Shown: positions 1 to 11,374 of the stretch, piece after piece | Layout of the letters: every line of letters begins with the position of its first letter | Position numbering within the stretch: the first letter of the stretch is position 1 | Origin: Astragalus membranaceus | Lineage: Eukaryota > Streptophyta > Magnoliopsida > Fabales > Fabaceae | DNA length: 64,000 nucleotides | Assembly (NCBI GenBank): GCA_039519185.1 | Contig: CM076848.1 | Span: 186,184,628-186,248,627, forward strand | Direction: 5' to 3' | Translations under genes and position numbers: made by a program | Notes under the pieces: generated by a model | Seen by the model: only the letters and a program-made list of their open reading frames with translations | Told to the model about the DNA's origin: nothing | Database searches by the model: none

Positions 1-624
1 TCATGAAAAATTGAAAATGCAAAACCGCATGATAATATGTAGTTTCTGGAAAATCAAAGCAAAAACTATGGTACACCATAAATTATTTTTCTCATGGACA
101 GGAGATTGGAAACTGAAAGTAATAGGCTACACGATGGAAGAACCAAAGAAATTATCAAAAGTAAACAAGGTCTTCTTTGGCACATGGGAAGAATACAAAA
201 GAAGTTCAAAGATTGTAGTTCTTATATGGTACACTAACACGACGTTTAACGTCACGAACAAATTAAAGAAGCAAAAATTAAGAATAGTGGACTAAGCTAA
301 GCAAATATAAATTACTAGAGATGTTTCAAATGTAATTTGAGTAGAAGTAAATGGAAAAACATTTTATCACTATATTAATTTATTTATCACTTTAACTTAG
401 ACTTTCAAAGAACATTACAGGAAGAAATGGTTTGGACCACCAATATTCAAGAGCACAAGTAAAAAGAATCAAAACTTAAACAATAACATTTGGCATACAC
501 AACAACAGGTGATTTGAGACACAAGGCCTTGTACAAAGATTCGGTAACCTAAAAAGAATCACAACTTAAATAATAACCTTTAGCAAATACATTACTTTAA
601 TGCTGAATGCTGATCAAGGTACCA
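1..624. other. Intergenic, no gene recognised
   Basis: AT-rich flank downstream of the PPR gene. A 94-codon plus-strand open frame at 11-295 has a composition and length expected by chance, and I recognise no family in it. The short direct phrase aaaaagaatcaaaacttaaa near 460 recurs in similar form near 550, which suggests minor local duplication. Confidence 0.5.
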
Positions 625-2803
625 TCATCGCGTAGCAAATTTCCTTCCTACTCCGAAATCATTAGTACATAACTGAGTGTTGCTAACTTCAAGTATTATC
701 TTGCAAATCATATGAGCAAGTGGATGAGAAAGGTCCCCTTGGTAGAATTTATGAGCCCTCCCTGCAATATTGATCCAGCTACAACCTGGAATTTTAATTA
801 AACCTAACTCCCTCATCTTTGCTTTAGCGGTTGAAATGCCGTGAACCATACCACAAGATTGATAGATTCCACACAAAGCTACATAATTGCTAGTGTTATT
901 TGGTTCTAATCGGAAAAGATGACGAGCTGCAACCTCACCAATTTCTACATTCTTGTGCATGACACAACCAGCAAGAAGGGCACCCCACATGCTTCCAGTC
1001 ACTGATGATGGCTTCATTCTTTCCAACAACCGAAGTGCTTCCTCAAGATACCCACAGCGACCAAAAAGATCCACCATACAGGCATAGTGCTCAGCAGTGG
1101 GCTGAAATCCATAATCTGAATTAATTGAACTGAAAATCTTCTTGCCTTGATCCACCAAACCAGAGTGGCTGCAACTAGCCAAAATAGCGGTTAGTGTAAC
1201 AGCATTCGGTCTAAACCCCTCAGACAGCATCTTCTCAAACAGAAAAACAGATTCCTCCCCCTTTCCATGCATCCCATAACAAGATATCATAGTTGTCCAT
1301 GTCACCAAATTCACACAGCGCATGGTACTGAAAACCTTTTCTGAAACCTTCAAACAACCACATTTGCCATAGTTATCAATCAATGCATTCCCAATGGGAG
1401 CATCAGAATCATAACCAAAGTTCCTAACAACAAAGCCATGCACTTCCTTCACTTTCAACAAATCCCCTTCTTTTCCACAAGCACTTAAAATGCTAGGGAG
1501 TGTCATATAATCCAACTTCATCCCATTTTGCTGCTGCAACATTTCCCTGAAACAATGTACAGCATCTAAATACGAGCCAGCTCTACCAAATCCCGAGATC
1601 ATCAGATTCCACGTCACTGAATCCCTACAAAGCATAATGGAAAATGAGTTGCACTTATTAATACGGGAAAAATTGCATGAACAATAGACAAGAGAGAGAG
1701 AGAGATTAGGCGCGGTAAGTTATATGAATCAAACAATGCCATCATAACTTTTCATATATTAACTTTGGATTTGGATTCACCTCTGTCAAAATTTGACATA
1801 GTCACTGGCTCACTGCAGTCATGAGATCGGAGGCATTAGATAAAAATTGGACGACACACGTTCTGAGTTTGTGTTTAAAGTTTGTTCAAGTTGAAATATA
1901 AAATGCCCAATCTTCATCCATCGGTTCCAATCTCATTATTGTAATGACAGTATCGTATTACGACCACAGTGAACCAAAATCTAACTTTAGACACAGAAAT
2001 AGCAAACAAAAATTATGCTATATCTAAATGTTAAGGTGACACTTATTGTACACCACTCAAGGATATACTCAGTTTCAGTCGTTAGAGTTATTGCATGATA
2101 TAAATAAATTCTTATCCAATGGTTATAAGTAAGGATTTTTCGGTGCACCAGAGTGTCATAAAAATTGACACGTCATAAAAATGATTGACTTCATCCCAAA
2201 CACTTTTAAAAGTCAAACATATTATGAATTTTTATTGGTTGATACTATAAAAATCTACACCCACAATGCATACCAATTAAACTCTAATTCAAAAATGATT
2301 TTGTACCGAGGAACATTAGGATTGGAAAACAGAGACGAAGCCTGAGACATAGTCCCACATTTGACGTAAAACTCGAGTACAGAGTTAGTTACAGCAACAA
2401 CATCATCATACCCAAGCTTAATGACCAAACCATGACACATGAATCCAAACCAAGCTTCACTCATTCCTAAAGAAATTTTAAATAAGGGAGGCAAAGTATA
2501 ATGATCAGGCCTAAGGCCACAACACTTGAAGGCGCGGAAAACTGTTAAGGCATCAGAATACATGAAAGTGTGGGTGTAAGAAGCAATCATGATGTTCCAA
2601 GAATGCATGTTTCGTTCTGGCATTTTGTCGAACAGTTTGCGAGCATGGTTTATAAGGTTTAATTTTGAGTATGCTAATAAGATGTCTGTTTCGAGAATGA
2701 CGTTTGGAAGTAAAGCTTGGAGGATGGTTTGGGCGTGGCATTGTGAAACAGTGGAATGTGTCGTACAACTTCGAAGTAGTGACGACAAGATTTTACGTGA
2801 CAT
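625..2803 (-). CDS. Pentatricopeptide repeat protein, PLS class, E subgroup (2 exons)
   Basis: Organellar RNA-binding PPR protein, presumably acting in RNA editing or processing in mitochondria or plastids. Exon 1 is 2803-2307 and exon 2 is 1624-625. The 682-bp intron runs 2306-1625 with a GT donor and a TTTGTAG acceptor, and it splits an Arg codon so that the PPR repeat reads through without a break. The product is about 498 residues. Helical repeats are visible as AHARKLFDKMPERN-like, SWNIMIASYT, WTTMISCYGMHGK and PNAVTLTAILASCSHSG blocks. The C-terminus has E and E+ features (WGALLAGC, LEPNNTSNY, the CSWI block), and there is no DYW domain. About 500 residues is short for this class, and exon 1 carries only a brief N-terminal stretch before the repeats. 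The intron is unusual because most plant PPR genes lack introns. Either strand position could include an unannotated 5' UTR. An intact gene is likely. Confidence 0.85.
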
Positions 2804-5108
2804 TATTGTTGATCATGTCATGGAATTGTTGTTTCCGCAAAGGTGTAACTCGTGGTCATGGCATTGCTGTCGTGAATTTGTGCTTAAGACCTCTTGAAAT
2901 GATGATAGAGACAATAAAGTGATGTGTTTTGTGCCGCGAATTCGATTTTTTCTTTGACAAAACCGCGAATTCGAATTTGCAAAACTCTATTTTTCACTCT
3001 TCATCCCAACTTTTTGTCTCAAAGTTTATTTTCTCGCACTAACAAGGGATAGTTAGACCGGTAACCGAGTTCCTATCCCACCTCAAGGTCTCGAGTTTCG
3101 AAACTTGAGCGTGCCAAAAACTTTGTTGGAAAAGGAGAATCACAGAGTTTCTCGCGCATTTGTGAGAACATGAGAAACATTTATCCAAGAATAAAATTGT
3201 GTTTGGATGAGGAAATTTAATTCCTTTGATTGATTTTTTTAATTCTTTTATTTGCATAAAGCAATTAAATTTTCTCATTTTTAAAATTATTTGTATACAT
3301 AAAGTTTTGTCGTCTATTATGGTCCTACCTAGCTTGAGGGATTAGTCTCTGTAGGGATTAGTCTTTATGATTACTCTTTTCTATCCAACGACTATTCAGC
3401 GGGAAGGTAGCTACTTGTAAACTAGAAGATCTACATGTAAGCGACCCACATGACTGCGGGTAGACAACTAACCGTCTGAAAAGGGTGTCACACTCAGATG
3501 TTCATCGGGCTAATGGGATCAACGATCAATGGGACCGACGCTCCAAAGGCCCATGGAACATTGACTGGATGACCATATGACGCAGAGACTAGTGAGGGGT
3601 GGTGGACCCAATGATCAACAAGCAAACAACCGACGAAACGGACGAGCCTGCCAATTAGGAGGCTCAATGACCCGATGAGACACGAGTCAAATGGTCGACG
3701 ATTCCTAGAAGTCGACATGTTTGGCATTTTGAAAATTTGTGGGCCGACAATTGCATGCCCTACAACCCCAATGATTAGTGGTTGAACGAATGCGACCAGT
3801 GGGCCTAATGACACTTCTCTTGCTGGCAGTTGAAAGATCAACAAATAGTGGACAAGGCTACCCATTGGTCGATTGCCAGACAAAGACCGGTGGCCAAGTT
3901 GACAAGATGACCCATGAGCTAGGAGTCCCGACATCCTATATGCCAACGAGACATTATGGTTGCCAACCTAACTATGGACGACGTCATGCCTAACCATCGA
4001 TCTGACGACACTGACATGAGAGACCAAAGAAGGAATTTCAAATTCTTAGTTTTGAGATATGCCATTTTAAGTTCACCATACATAGTCTTAAAAAATACTT
4101 CATTAAATCTCTTCAATTTTAAATTCTTCACATTTGATATCCAAGAATTTTTTTTTTATATTCGCTCATTTTACTATTCTAATTGCATTCAAAAAATAAT
4201 GAGCAGTGATAACAATACTATTTTTAACAATCTCCCTCCAACTATCATCACGATTAGATGAAACTCACAAGTCCTTTTTCCAAAATGGTAAAACTCACGG
4301 ATTTTAGTCACATAGTAAGTGATCGTTAGAGAAAAAAGTATTATAGAGAGTATTGCTAGGATTACTCAAAATACTCTACTCATTAAATTCCTCTTCCAAC
4401 TATAATAGTGATTTTTCCCTCATAGTAAATCCCCAATTTAGGTCGAATAGGTGTTAAAAAAAGGTCTCTGAATCTTTCTTATTTAATCTCTAAAGTATAA
4501 GAAAATAATAAATAGTATAAAAACTTTAAAAAATTCATCTTATTTTTTCCAAAATTTATTAGTAACCCCTAAAATTGTATAAAACATCTCATTTGTCACA
4601 GCAAGGATTACTCATAAAAATTAAGTGACTAGTTGAACCCTACCTTCACTCCTTCCTGAAACCAACGCCTGTCATTGAATTGAAAGGATACAATACAATA
4701 TCATACATTCTTCAATGTGCCAGATTATGGAGCTAAGCGAGGCGATAGCTTTTCCTATACTCAAACCAATCGTTTCTGTTTCAATGTAGCTTTCGCTGAC
4801 AACAAATTTATCATCAGCTTTCAGTTTTCCTCAGAATTCAGCGTTCTAATCATAATTCAGAGACATGGAGGGGTAATTTTCATGCCATATTAATTGTCCA
4901 TGTTGCTTATGCTTATGTTAATTTTCAAGTGTATTACTTGTAGATGTGATGGTGAGTTGGCAATTGAAGGTGTTTAGGATCAAAGATGACCTGCAAATGC
5001 AATTCATGTTTATGCTATAAATGCTTTTTTTGGGTGAGATTTCGATTCCACGTATGTAATGTTAATTTTCCCAGAAATTTGTATGTTCCTTCCTATTTGA
5101 CTTCAATG
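2804..5108. other. Intergenic with a GC-richer unknown block
   Basis: There is no recognisable gene. The sequence is AT-rich except for about 3480-4020, which is GC-richer. That block contains overlapping open frames on both strands (minus 3494-3946, plus 3778-3993) with no family signal and looks like decayed repeat sequence. From 4620 to 5108 the sequence resembles an unspliced 5' region (CT-rich and AT-rich alternation), but it leads into no coding frame before the retroelement boundary at 5109. Confidence 0.4.
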
Positions 5109-5113
5109 AGAAA

Positions 5114-5356
5114 TGTGATGGATTTTATTATCTATTAATTTCTGTTTTTTATTATGCTTCTATTATGCTAGTTACCATTCCACTAGTTACGGTTTTACCA
5201 TTTTTTACTCTAAGTAAGCATGCTTGGCACATGGTTGCCTTGTAACAGAGCCCTATATATTATGAATGAAATTTGATTGTGATAATCATCATTGATATCA
5301 CAACCCTAATTCAGCCGTCTCTCTCTAATTCAGTGTCTCGTGCGTTCTCTACTAGT
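5114..5356 (+). repeat. 5' LTR of the chromovirus, left part
   Basis: This segment aligns to 17828-18070 of the 3' LTR. It stops at the hAT insertion point, where CTACTAGT (5349-5356) is repeated at 13182-13189. A CTATATATTA TATA-like box lies near 5253. Confidence 0.95.
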
Positions 5357-5644
5357 CAAGGTAAGTTCGTAATCTTAGGTAGGAACGGTGAAGGGTCATA
5401 GGTTCGTAAAGCACGGGTTCGTAGCACGAAACGTAGTTCCTATGAAATTTTCCAACTAGTATATATATGCATATTAAAACATATGAATAGAAAAAAAAAT
5501 CATAAATAAGTGAAAAAAAATCATAAAAGCACCACAAATACTCAAGAACTTCAATGTCATACACACAACATATAAGTCTTACACAACAATAGGGGCCATA
5601 AAGGCACAAAAACCGCTCTAACACTACAAGAAAAGTCTGTTTTA

Positions 5645-5805
5645 GCTACCAATATTTGCGACGGGCAGTAATCCGTCAGTAATTTGCCACGGATTTGCGA
5701 CGGCAAGTATAAAAAGTAAGGAGCGGGAAATTTCCCGCTAGCATTTGTGACGGATTAGAAAACGGTCGCAAATTTGCGACGGCTATCCCGTCACAAGCCC
5801 GTCGC
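5645..5805. repeat. Left subterminal repeats of the 5.7-kb CACTA
   Basis: Several copies of TTTGCGACGG, TTTGCCACGG and the inverse CCGTCGCAAAT within 160 bp. They match the array at the opposite end. Confidence 0.85.
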
Positions 5806-6400
5806 AAATGTCATCAGTTTGCTTCTTATCACGCGTTTCTCATCTTCAGTCAAAATATCATCAGTTTCGTTCTTCTCTCTTTCTTTCTTCTCTCACGCTG
5901 ACCCCTCTCACGCTGTCCCCCTCCCTCCATCGCGCCTCCACCCACACCGTCACTCTCCCCCATCGTGCCTCCACCCACACCCTCCACCATCGCGCCTCCC
6001 CACCCTCAATCTCGCAAACCCTAACCTAATTGCAAAACCCAAAATCGTTTCTTTCTTCTCTCGTCGTTCTCAGTTCTCTCATCTTCCTCAAAATCCAAAT
6101 TGCAAAACCCCCAAAATCTCTCACAGTTTCTCACTTTCTTTCTCATCTCTGTTTCCCTTTCTCCCGTCTCTGCAAAACCCCCCAAAATCTCTATTCCCGT
6201 TCGCTCCCTTCATCATCATTCATCATCATCATTTCGTTTTCTATTTGTAGGTTCTCAGCGCCTCTTCATCATCATTCATCAAGGTATTTCGATTTCGTTT
6301 TCTATTTGTAGCTTCTTTCAGTTACTCATTTTTTATTTTTAGGTATTTTAATTTCGTTTTATGATTTAACTTATTTGATGCCTTTAATGTACTGTGGCAG

Positions 6401-6520
6401 AAGCTATGTTGAAGAGACTGAGAGTGGTTTCATACGAGGTGCTGCTGTTGGTGCTATATCAGGAGCTGTTTTTTCCTTTGCAGAAGCTATTTGTTCTTTG
6501 GTTTGCTTTCACGTTAAAGT
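6401..6520 (+). pseudogene. Captured fragment, NEP1-interacting-protein-like (RING-H2 family)
   Basis: An acceptor at 6399-6400 opens an exon encoding ETESGFIRGAAVGAISGAVF, the glycine/alanine-rich membrane segment found N-terminal to the RING domain in NEP1-interacting proteins 1 and 2. The similarity fades after 6480 and the RING domain is absent. The family assignment comes from memory of the motif. Confidence 0.6.
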
Positions 6521-6691
6521 GTGTAATAGAATCTTTATGACAGTTTTTTTTTTCAATTTCAAGTTATTGATTCTTCTATTATTATTGTATGACTGAATTA
6601 CCTATAAATGTCACAATGTTTTGCTTCATTTGCTTCTATGAAAATTGGTCTGATATGAAATTAGTAATTTTAGATCACACATGTTTTATAG

Positions 6692-7772
6692 GGTTCAGCA
6701 GTTATGGAAAAGATTGTAGCAGTTGCGATGGTTACCAGGAGGCTTCTATTGGAAGAACCGGAAACGGTGTGTAATTTAGTTTGATAACATCTTTCGCATT
6801 TGGATAGATTTGTAAGAAGTTACATTAGGGTCATGAATTTCTTTTATTGAAAGTTCCTTATACCATTTTTACTGCAGAACATGCAGTCCTTGCCAGTTAG
6901 TGATCGGGATCAGATAGAGATATACATATCATCATCAATTAAAAGTGCATTTGCACGGGTGAGTATTATGGTCGATGATGGTTATTTCTCAAAAGTCATT
7001 TATGTGGTTAAGTTGTTTGAATTTCTTGCATGTTTTATTTCTGCCTTAAAAATCCTTGATATTCGGGTATTATCTGCCACTTAACTGATAATTGACTAAC
7101 AACTAACAAATTGCCCCCATTTACTGTTGTTGATTATACATGTTTGAGTTTTTAATGAACATTTGGAAGCAAATATACTCTTAAAATTCTTTATCCTGCC
7201 ATGCGATTTTAATGTGTATTGGAATATTTGCTTTCATTTTTTTATTTTTTTTCAAGAAACTTAACTACAGGATAGAAGAATAGCTTGTTTTCGTATTCCA
7301 TTTCTAATCCCGTGTTTAAGGAAATATCATTTCTTTCTGCAGACATATCAAGTTGTTGAAAGAGTAGATATGTCACATGAGCATCCCTTGGCATTGCTTG
7401 CAGAAGAACTCAAGAAGCTTCTAAAGAAAGATTCATCAACTTTCATGCCTATTTTATCTCAGAGACATCCTCAGGCAGCTTTTGTATCTGCATCATTAGT
7501 TCACAAACTATACGGCCACAAACTGGTGAGTGTATATATGATTTGTTTATTTTTTCCTAATAACATTGTGAATATAGCTTTAAAATGACAGAAAATCTAT
7601 TTGATTGTATTTTCAGAAACCCTTTCTGGATAGTGCAGAACATTTAAGCGAGGATGTCATATCGGTATTTCCAGCTGCTGAAAGTCTAGAGCAATTCATA
7701 ATGGCACTTATTACATCAGTAAGCCAAGAAGAAAATGCTGAGATCTTGTTGAGGAAATTGAATCTCTACCAG
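6692..7772 (+). pseudogene. Captured fragment, UNC-13 homologue (MUN / DUF810 domain), 4 exons
   Basis: The exons are 6692-6766, 6878-6958, 7343-7525 and 7617-7772. All three introns have GT donors and AG acceptors and are phase 0, so 165 codons read without a stop. Landmarks are AVAMVTRRLLLEEPET, QSLPVSDRDQIEIYISSSIK, AAFVSASLVHKLYGHKL and VFPAAESLEQFIMALITSV, typical of plant UNC-13/PATROL1-related proteins, which help move membrane cargo to the plasma membrane. Both the N-terminal part and the downstream MUN region are missing. The fragment lies on the same strand as the other captured pieces and could be spliced with them into a chimeric transcript. Confidence 0.75.
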
Positions 7773-8730
7773 GTAGGTAGTTAGATTACTTTTAGGCAAC
7801 ACAAAGTTGCTTTCCTTGATACTTAGAAGGAACTTATTCAGTGTCTTATCACATAGTTGCTTTCCTTGACTGGTGAGAGTGGAAGAAACCAACCAGCTCT
7901 TTATCACATATTCAGTGTCCCCTGTCAGCGAATTATTTTATATAGCTATTTGATGAATTTGATTGACAGTAGGTCTGAGGTTGATTTTACTATGATAATG
8001 CTAATTATGAGTCTTATGCCACTTGTTGGTCATCATATTGATAGTTGTAGAGCTTTCTAGTTAATTTCATGGAACCTTTCTATGATTATAACAAACTGAA
8101 AATGTGTATTTCTCAATCATAACTCTTTGTTCCAAGGTGGCTTACAGCCTCACAATTACTGTCTTCCAGTGCTTAAAAGAGAGATCCACAGTATGTAGCT
8201 TTGTCTCTCTTCCCGTATTGTCTAGAGAGTTTCAAGTTTCAACAGTTTCTATATGTTATATCAGACATTTTGGTTTAGAATTGAAACTAATGATTGTGTC
8301 AAAAATTGAAAGAATTGAAGTAATGATTTAAAAGGTATGGGTAAAGTTTGGTTGAGAAAATGTCATTAGGGACAAGGATCTTCTTTTAGACAAATGTATA
8401 ACCAAACTGTGGATACCTTGGTCATCTTACCTTCTGCTAACTGTTTTTTTGTTTCTTATTTAGGACAGTCTATTGTTTTAGCTGTCCCTAGTGGAAAGTT
8501 GTAGGCATTCCTTCCCAGTGTCAGACAAAAAATTGAACCATTTGGACTTTATACCTTGAGTTATTTTTTTTGCATCTTGTTCCTTCTTTTTGATCTCTCA
8601 GTGGAAAACCAAAAGACACTGACAGCTTGATTTAAATCTATGTGCTCCGGATGCAACAGAGATTTCCCCAGGTTCTCCTGCTCTGATGCATCGTGCAGCT
8701 GTTCTAACTTCACTGCTCCTTGATTGTGCA

Positions 8731-9502
8731 AAATGGAACATGGATGATTTTCAGAACCCACGTGTACAGGTTAGATGCCCTTCAGTTTAATGAATCAGTT
8801 TTGACTATGGATTTCATCACAATGATTAAATGTTAAAATATTGTGACTTTCTGAAAGGTTATTATCAAAGTCACTACTTAGATTGGCGAGTACCTGCACC
8901 AGCATTTAGAACATTGTACTTTTAGTTTCTTGTCATATGATTATGATGGCAGTACAAACCTAACCTATGAATTGAGTTTCCTTTTTATTAGTCTCCTTTG
9001 TTTCTTTTATATTTTAGTCAAACTTGTAAGTGTTCCATTTCTGAAGTCATGTTATGTCAATTGAATAAATTCTTCAATATAAATGTCCTCTTATTGTCTA
9101 CACAGGCGCATGCTGCTTCAGCAGTGCTCAACTTCAGCGAAAATTGCACCCTTGATATCTTAACGCCATACTTGGATGGAATAGTTAGCAAATTGATTGT
9201 ACTTCTTCAGGTTTGTTTGTAGAAAATTATTTCCAAGAGTAATGTTGCTATGGTCATTTTTCTGAATCGTCATAAAATTATCATTCTCCATTAATTTTGG
9301 ATATCCTTTATATTTTTCAAAATGGTGCAAGAGGGTGCCTTAACTGCTTTGGCATCAGTTGCTGATTCATCACAGGTATTTTTATAGAAAACTGTGTTCT
9401 TCAACATTTATAATTTCTTTTCTTTGGATTACTCATTTAATACTATGGTCTTGCTTAGGAGCACTTCCAAAAATATTATGATGCTGTCATGCCATACCTG
9501 AA
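8731..9502 (+). pseudogene. Captured fragment, importin-5 (karyopherin beta-3) HEAT repeats
   Basis: The pieces are MDDFQNPRVQ (ending 8769 at a GT donor), AHAASAVLNFSENCT...VLLQ (exon 9106-9210), MVQEGALTALASVADSSQ (9322-9375) and EHFQKYYDAVMPYLK (9459-9502). In order they match one continuous stretch of plant importin-5, a nuclear import receptor built of HEAT repeats. The third piece has lost the normal start of its exon and has no clear acceptor. The reading frame in front of the first piece (about 8617-8730, with the phrase SPGSPALMHRAAVLTSLLLD) comes from a different, unidentified source fused in frame. Confidence 0.8.
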
Positions 9503-9525
9503 GTCATTTACAGAACACGTTACTG

Positions 9526-10547
9526 GTGCTTTCATCACATCTGCAACTTCAAAAGGAAGGATTTCTCAGCACATGGACCAATTCTTTTGTTCGACCCTGG
9601 GATCCATCACAGGGTTTGCATAATCCCGGTAGAGATTGCCATGGTTTTGTAATCATTTGCAATTTTTATTTTGTTTCTTATAAGAAGGAAAGGATGAAAT
9701 GGTTATCCAATTTCTATGTTCCTAAATTTCTGCTTTCTGTACTAAACATGCAGATGAAAAGATTAAGCTGTGGCTTTTCCTTCCCGGGCGTCATTCATCA
9801 GTTGTTGAGACTGCTCAGCCAACATTATACAGATTAAGAGGTAACATGGATAACTGAACTTTAGTATTTGGTCATTTACATTTCCTTCTTCAAAGGTAAT
9901 GGAATTGGAGCTTTTCCATTTTTATATTTTCTGATTATGTTTTAATATGTGGAAACTTTTTTAATATAGTTGTTGTGTCCGGTCTCTGGCTGGCTCCTCG
10001 GGATTCAGAAGAGGTTGCAACTGCTCTCTCCCAGGCTTTAAGGAATTGCATAGAAAGGTCCCCCCTCCCCCCTAATTATTCAAAAATGATGATATTTTGT
10101 GCACCAACTAGTGTTTTTTGCAGTCATTTCAGTTCAAAAGGGGAGACAATTTTTTCTTTCTCTATCCACCTTTATGTCTAGTTATTGTCATTTTCTCCGT
10201 GTCACTGTCAAACTCTGTTTTTAGGTGTCCTAGATATCCAAAAGTGTTAGTTCTTCAGATTCTCAGATGGCTTTTCTTGGCACCATATTTGATTTTATTT
10301 TACGTTATTGCATTGCAGTGATTGTTTCTCCTCATGGAGTACGTGGCAGCCTGACCGGTTGTTCTTCAAGTGATCTTGTCAAGCAAAGTTATTTCAGGTC
10401 CTTTTTATAACCCTTTATGTGTACATTTGATGTATGAAGATATCAACAACGACTGAATTCCGTTTTTTCATTTTTTATTCTTTAGCAGTTCTGCCAAATT
10501 TAGGGTGTCAAATAGAATTATAGGCCTCCCATATCATGTTTCCCAGG
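9526..10547 (+). pseudogene. Captured fragment, Mediator subunit 13 N-terminal region
   Basis: The exons are 9526-9628 (LSSHLQLQKEGFLSTWTNSF), 9754-9840 (KIKLWLFLPGRHSS), 9970-10057 (SGLWLAPRDSEEVATALSQ), 10319-10397 (VSPHGVRGSLTG...DLVKQ) and 10486-10547 (GLPYHVSQG). The split codons at the first two introns close correctly, giving the conserved order of plant MED13. Exons between 10057 and 10319 are missing, so this is a deleted copy of the 5' part of a gene for the Mediator kinase module. A weak continuation follows to about 10800. Confidence 0.8.
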
Positions 10548-11104
10548 GTGTTGCTTTTCCATTTTATATTCTTATGTTGTGGTTTTTTCTTTAGTTTTTT
10601 TGGGCTATTTCTTCAAATTGTTGTTTATCTATAGGTACAAGGTTGGAATGGCAGATATGTTGAAATGGCAGATATGTTGGAATGGCATATGATTATATTG
10701 GCACTGAAGGAAATTCAGAATGTAATGATGATGACGAATTTAAAGAGAAAGTTGCAGAAGTAATCTCCATTTGGCTTCAAATTGCAGCTAATTTTATAAA
10801 TGATCTGTAGGTGTAGCTTTTGTTTACTCTAGAGTATAGGATAGTGTCATAGTGATAGTAATAGATGAAACCCTTTAGTCTATAAGATTAGGCTGTGATG
10901 CATATAAATATGAGGAAAGGATTAGAGGGAAGCAGGAGCATCTTGGCATTTTGAGAGAATTAGGGCCTTTGAGCAATTGGGAGGTTTGCAAACGCTTGAA
11001 ATTCTGCAAGTGTTCTAGTTTTGTAATCAAGGAATTTTCCCTATATTCATCTATTAAATAGTATTTTGGATGTATAATTTAATTTTTTTTTAATTTTTTT
11101 TTAA

Positions 11105-11330
11105 AATTTCCGACGGATTTGCGACGGACTTGCGACGAAAAGGTCTCAGCGTTTGCGACGAGTTTGCCACGGCAATTTGCGACGGCTTTGCGACGGATTT
11201 GCGACGGGGAGTTTCGTCGCAAAGCATTTGCGACGAGCTGTTTTTCGACGACTTTTTGTCCGTCGCAAATGCAAATTTGCCACGGAAAAAGGTCCATTTG
11301 CGACGGAAAGGTCCGTCGCAAATGAGCGAT
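11105..11330. repeat. Right subterminal repeats of the 5.7-kb CACTA
   Basis: At least ten TTTGCGACGG-like units in both orientations, ending directly at the terminal inverted repeat. The open frames called here on both strands (11079-11374 and 11119-11353) are by-products of the repeat. Confidence 0.85.
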
Positions 11331-11374
11331 TTTCTTGTAGTGTAAGTTCTTAACAAAACATCAATGCAAAGCAA

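Larger units (their letters stand above)
5622..11342. mobile_element. CACTA element carrying captured host-gene fragments
   Basis: The termini are CACTACAAGAAAA at 5622 and its inverse TTTCTTGTAGTG ending at 11342. The flanking 3-bp duplication is TAA (5619-5621 and 11343-11345). Both subterminal zones are dense in TTTGCGACGG and its complement, as CACTA subterminal transposase sites are. There is no transposase frame inside, so it is non-autonomous. The interior is a series of exon-intron pieces from at least four unrelated genes, all on the plus strand, preceded by a CT-rich leader (5800-6260). Confidence 0.93.

Noticed and set aside
3494..3946. 150-codon minus-strand frame in a GC-richer block
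   Set aside because: No motif or family signal, with other frames equally open. Composition alone explains it.
5774..6342. Ser/Leu/His-rich overlapping frames
   Set aside because: CT-rich leader of the captured-gene CACTA. All three plus frames are open by composition.
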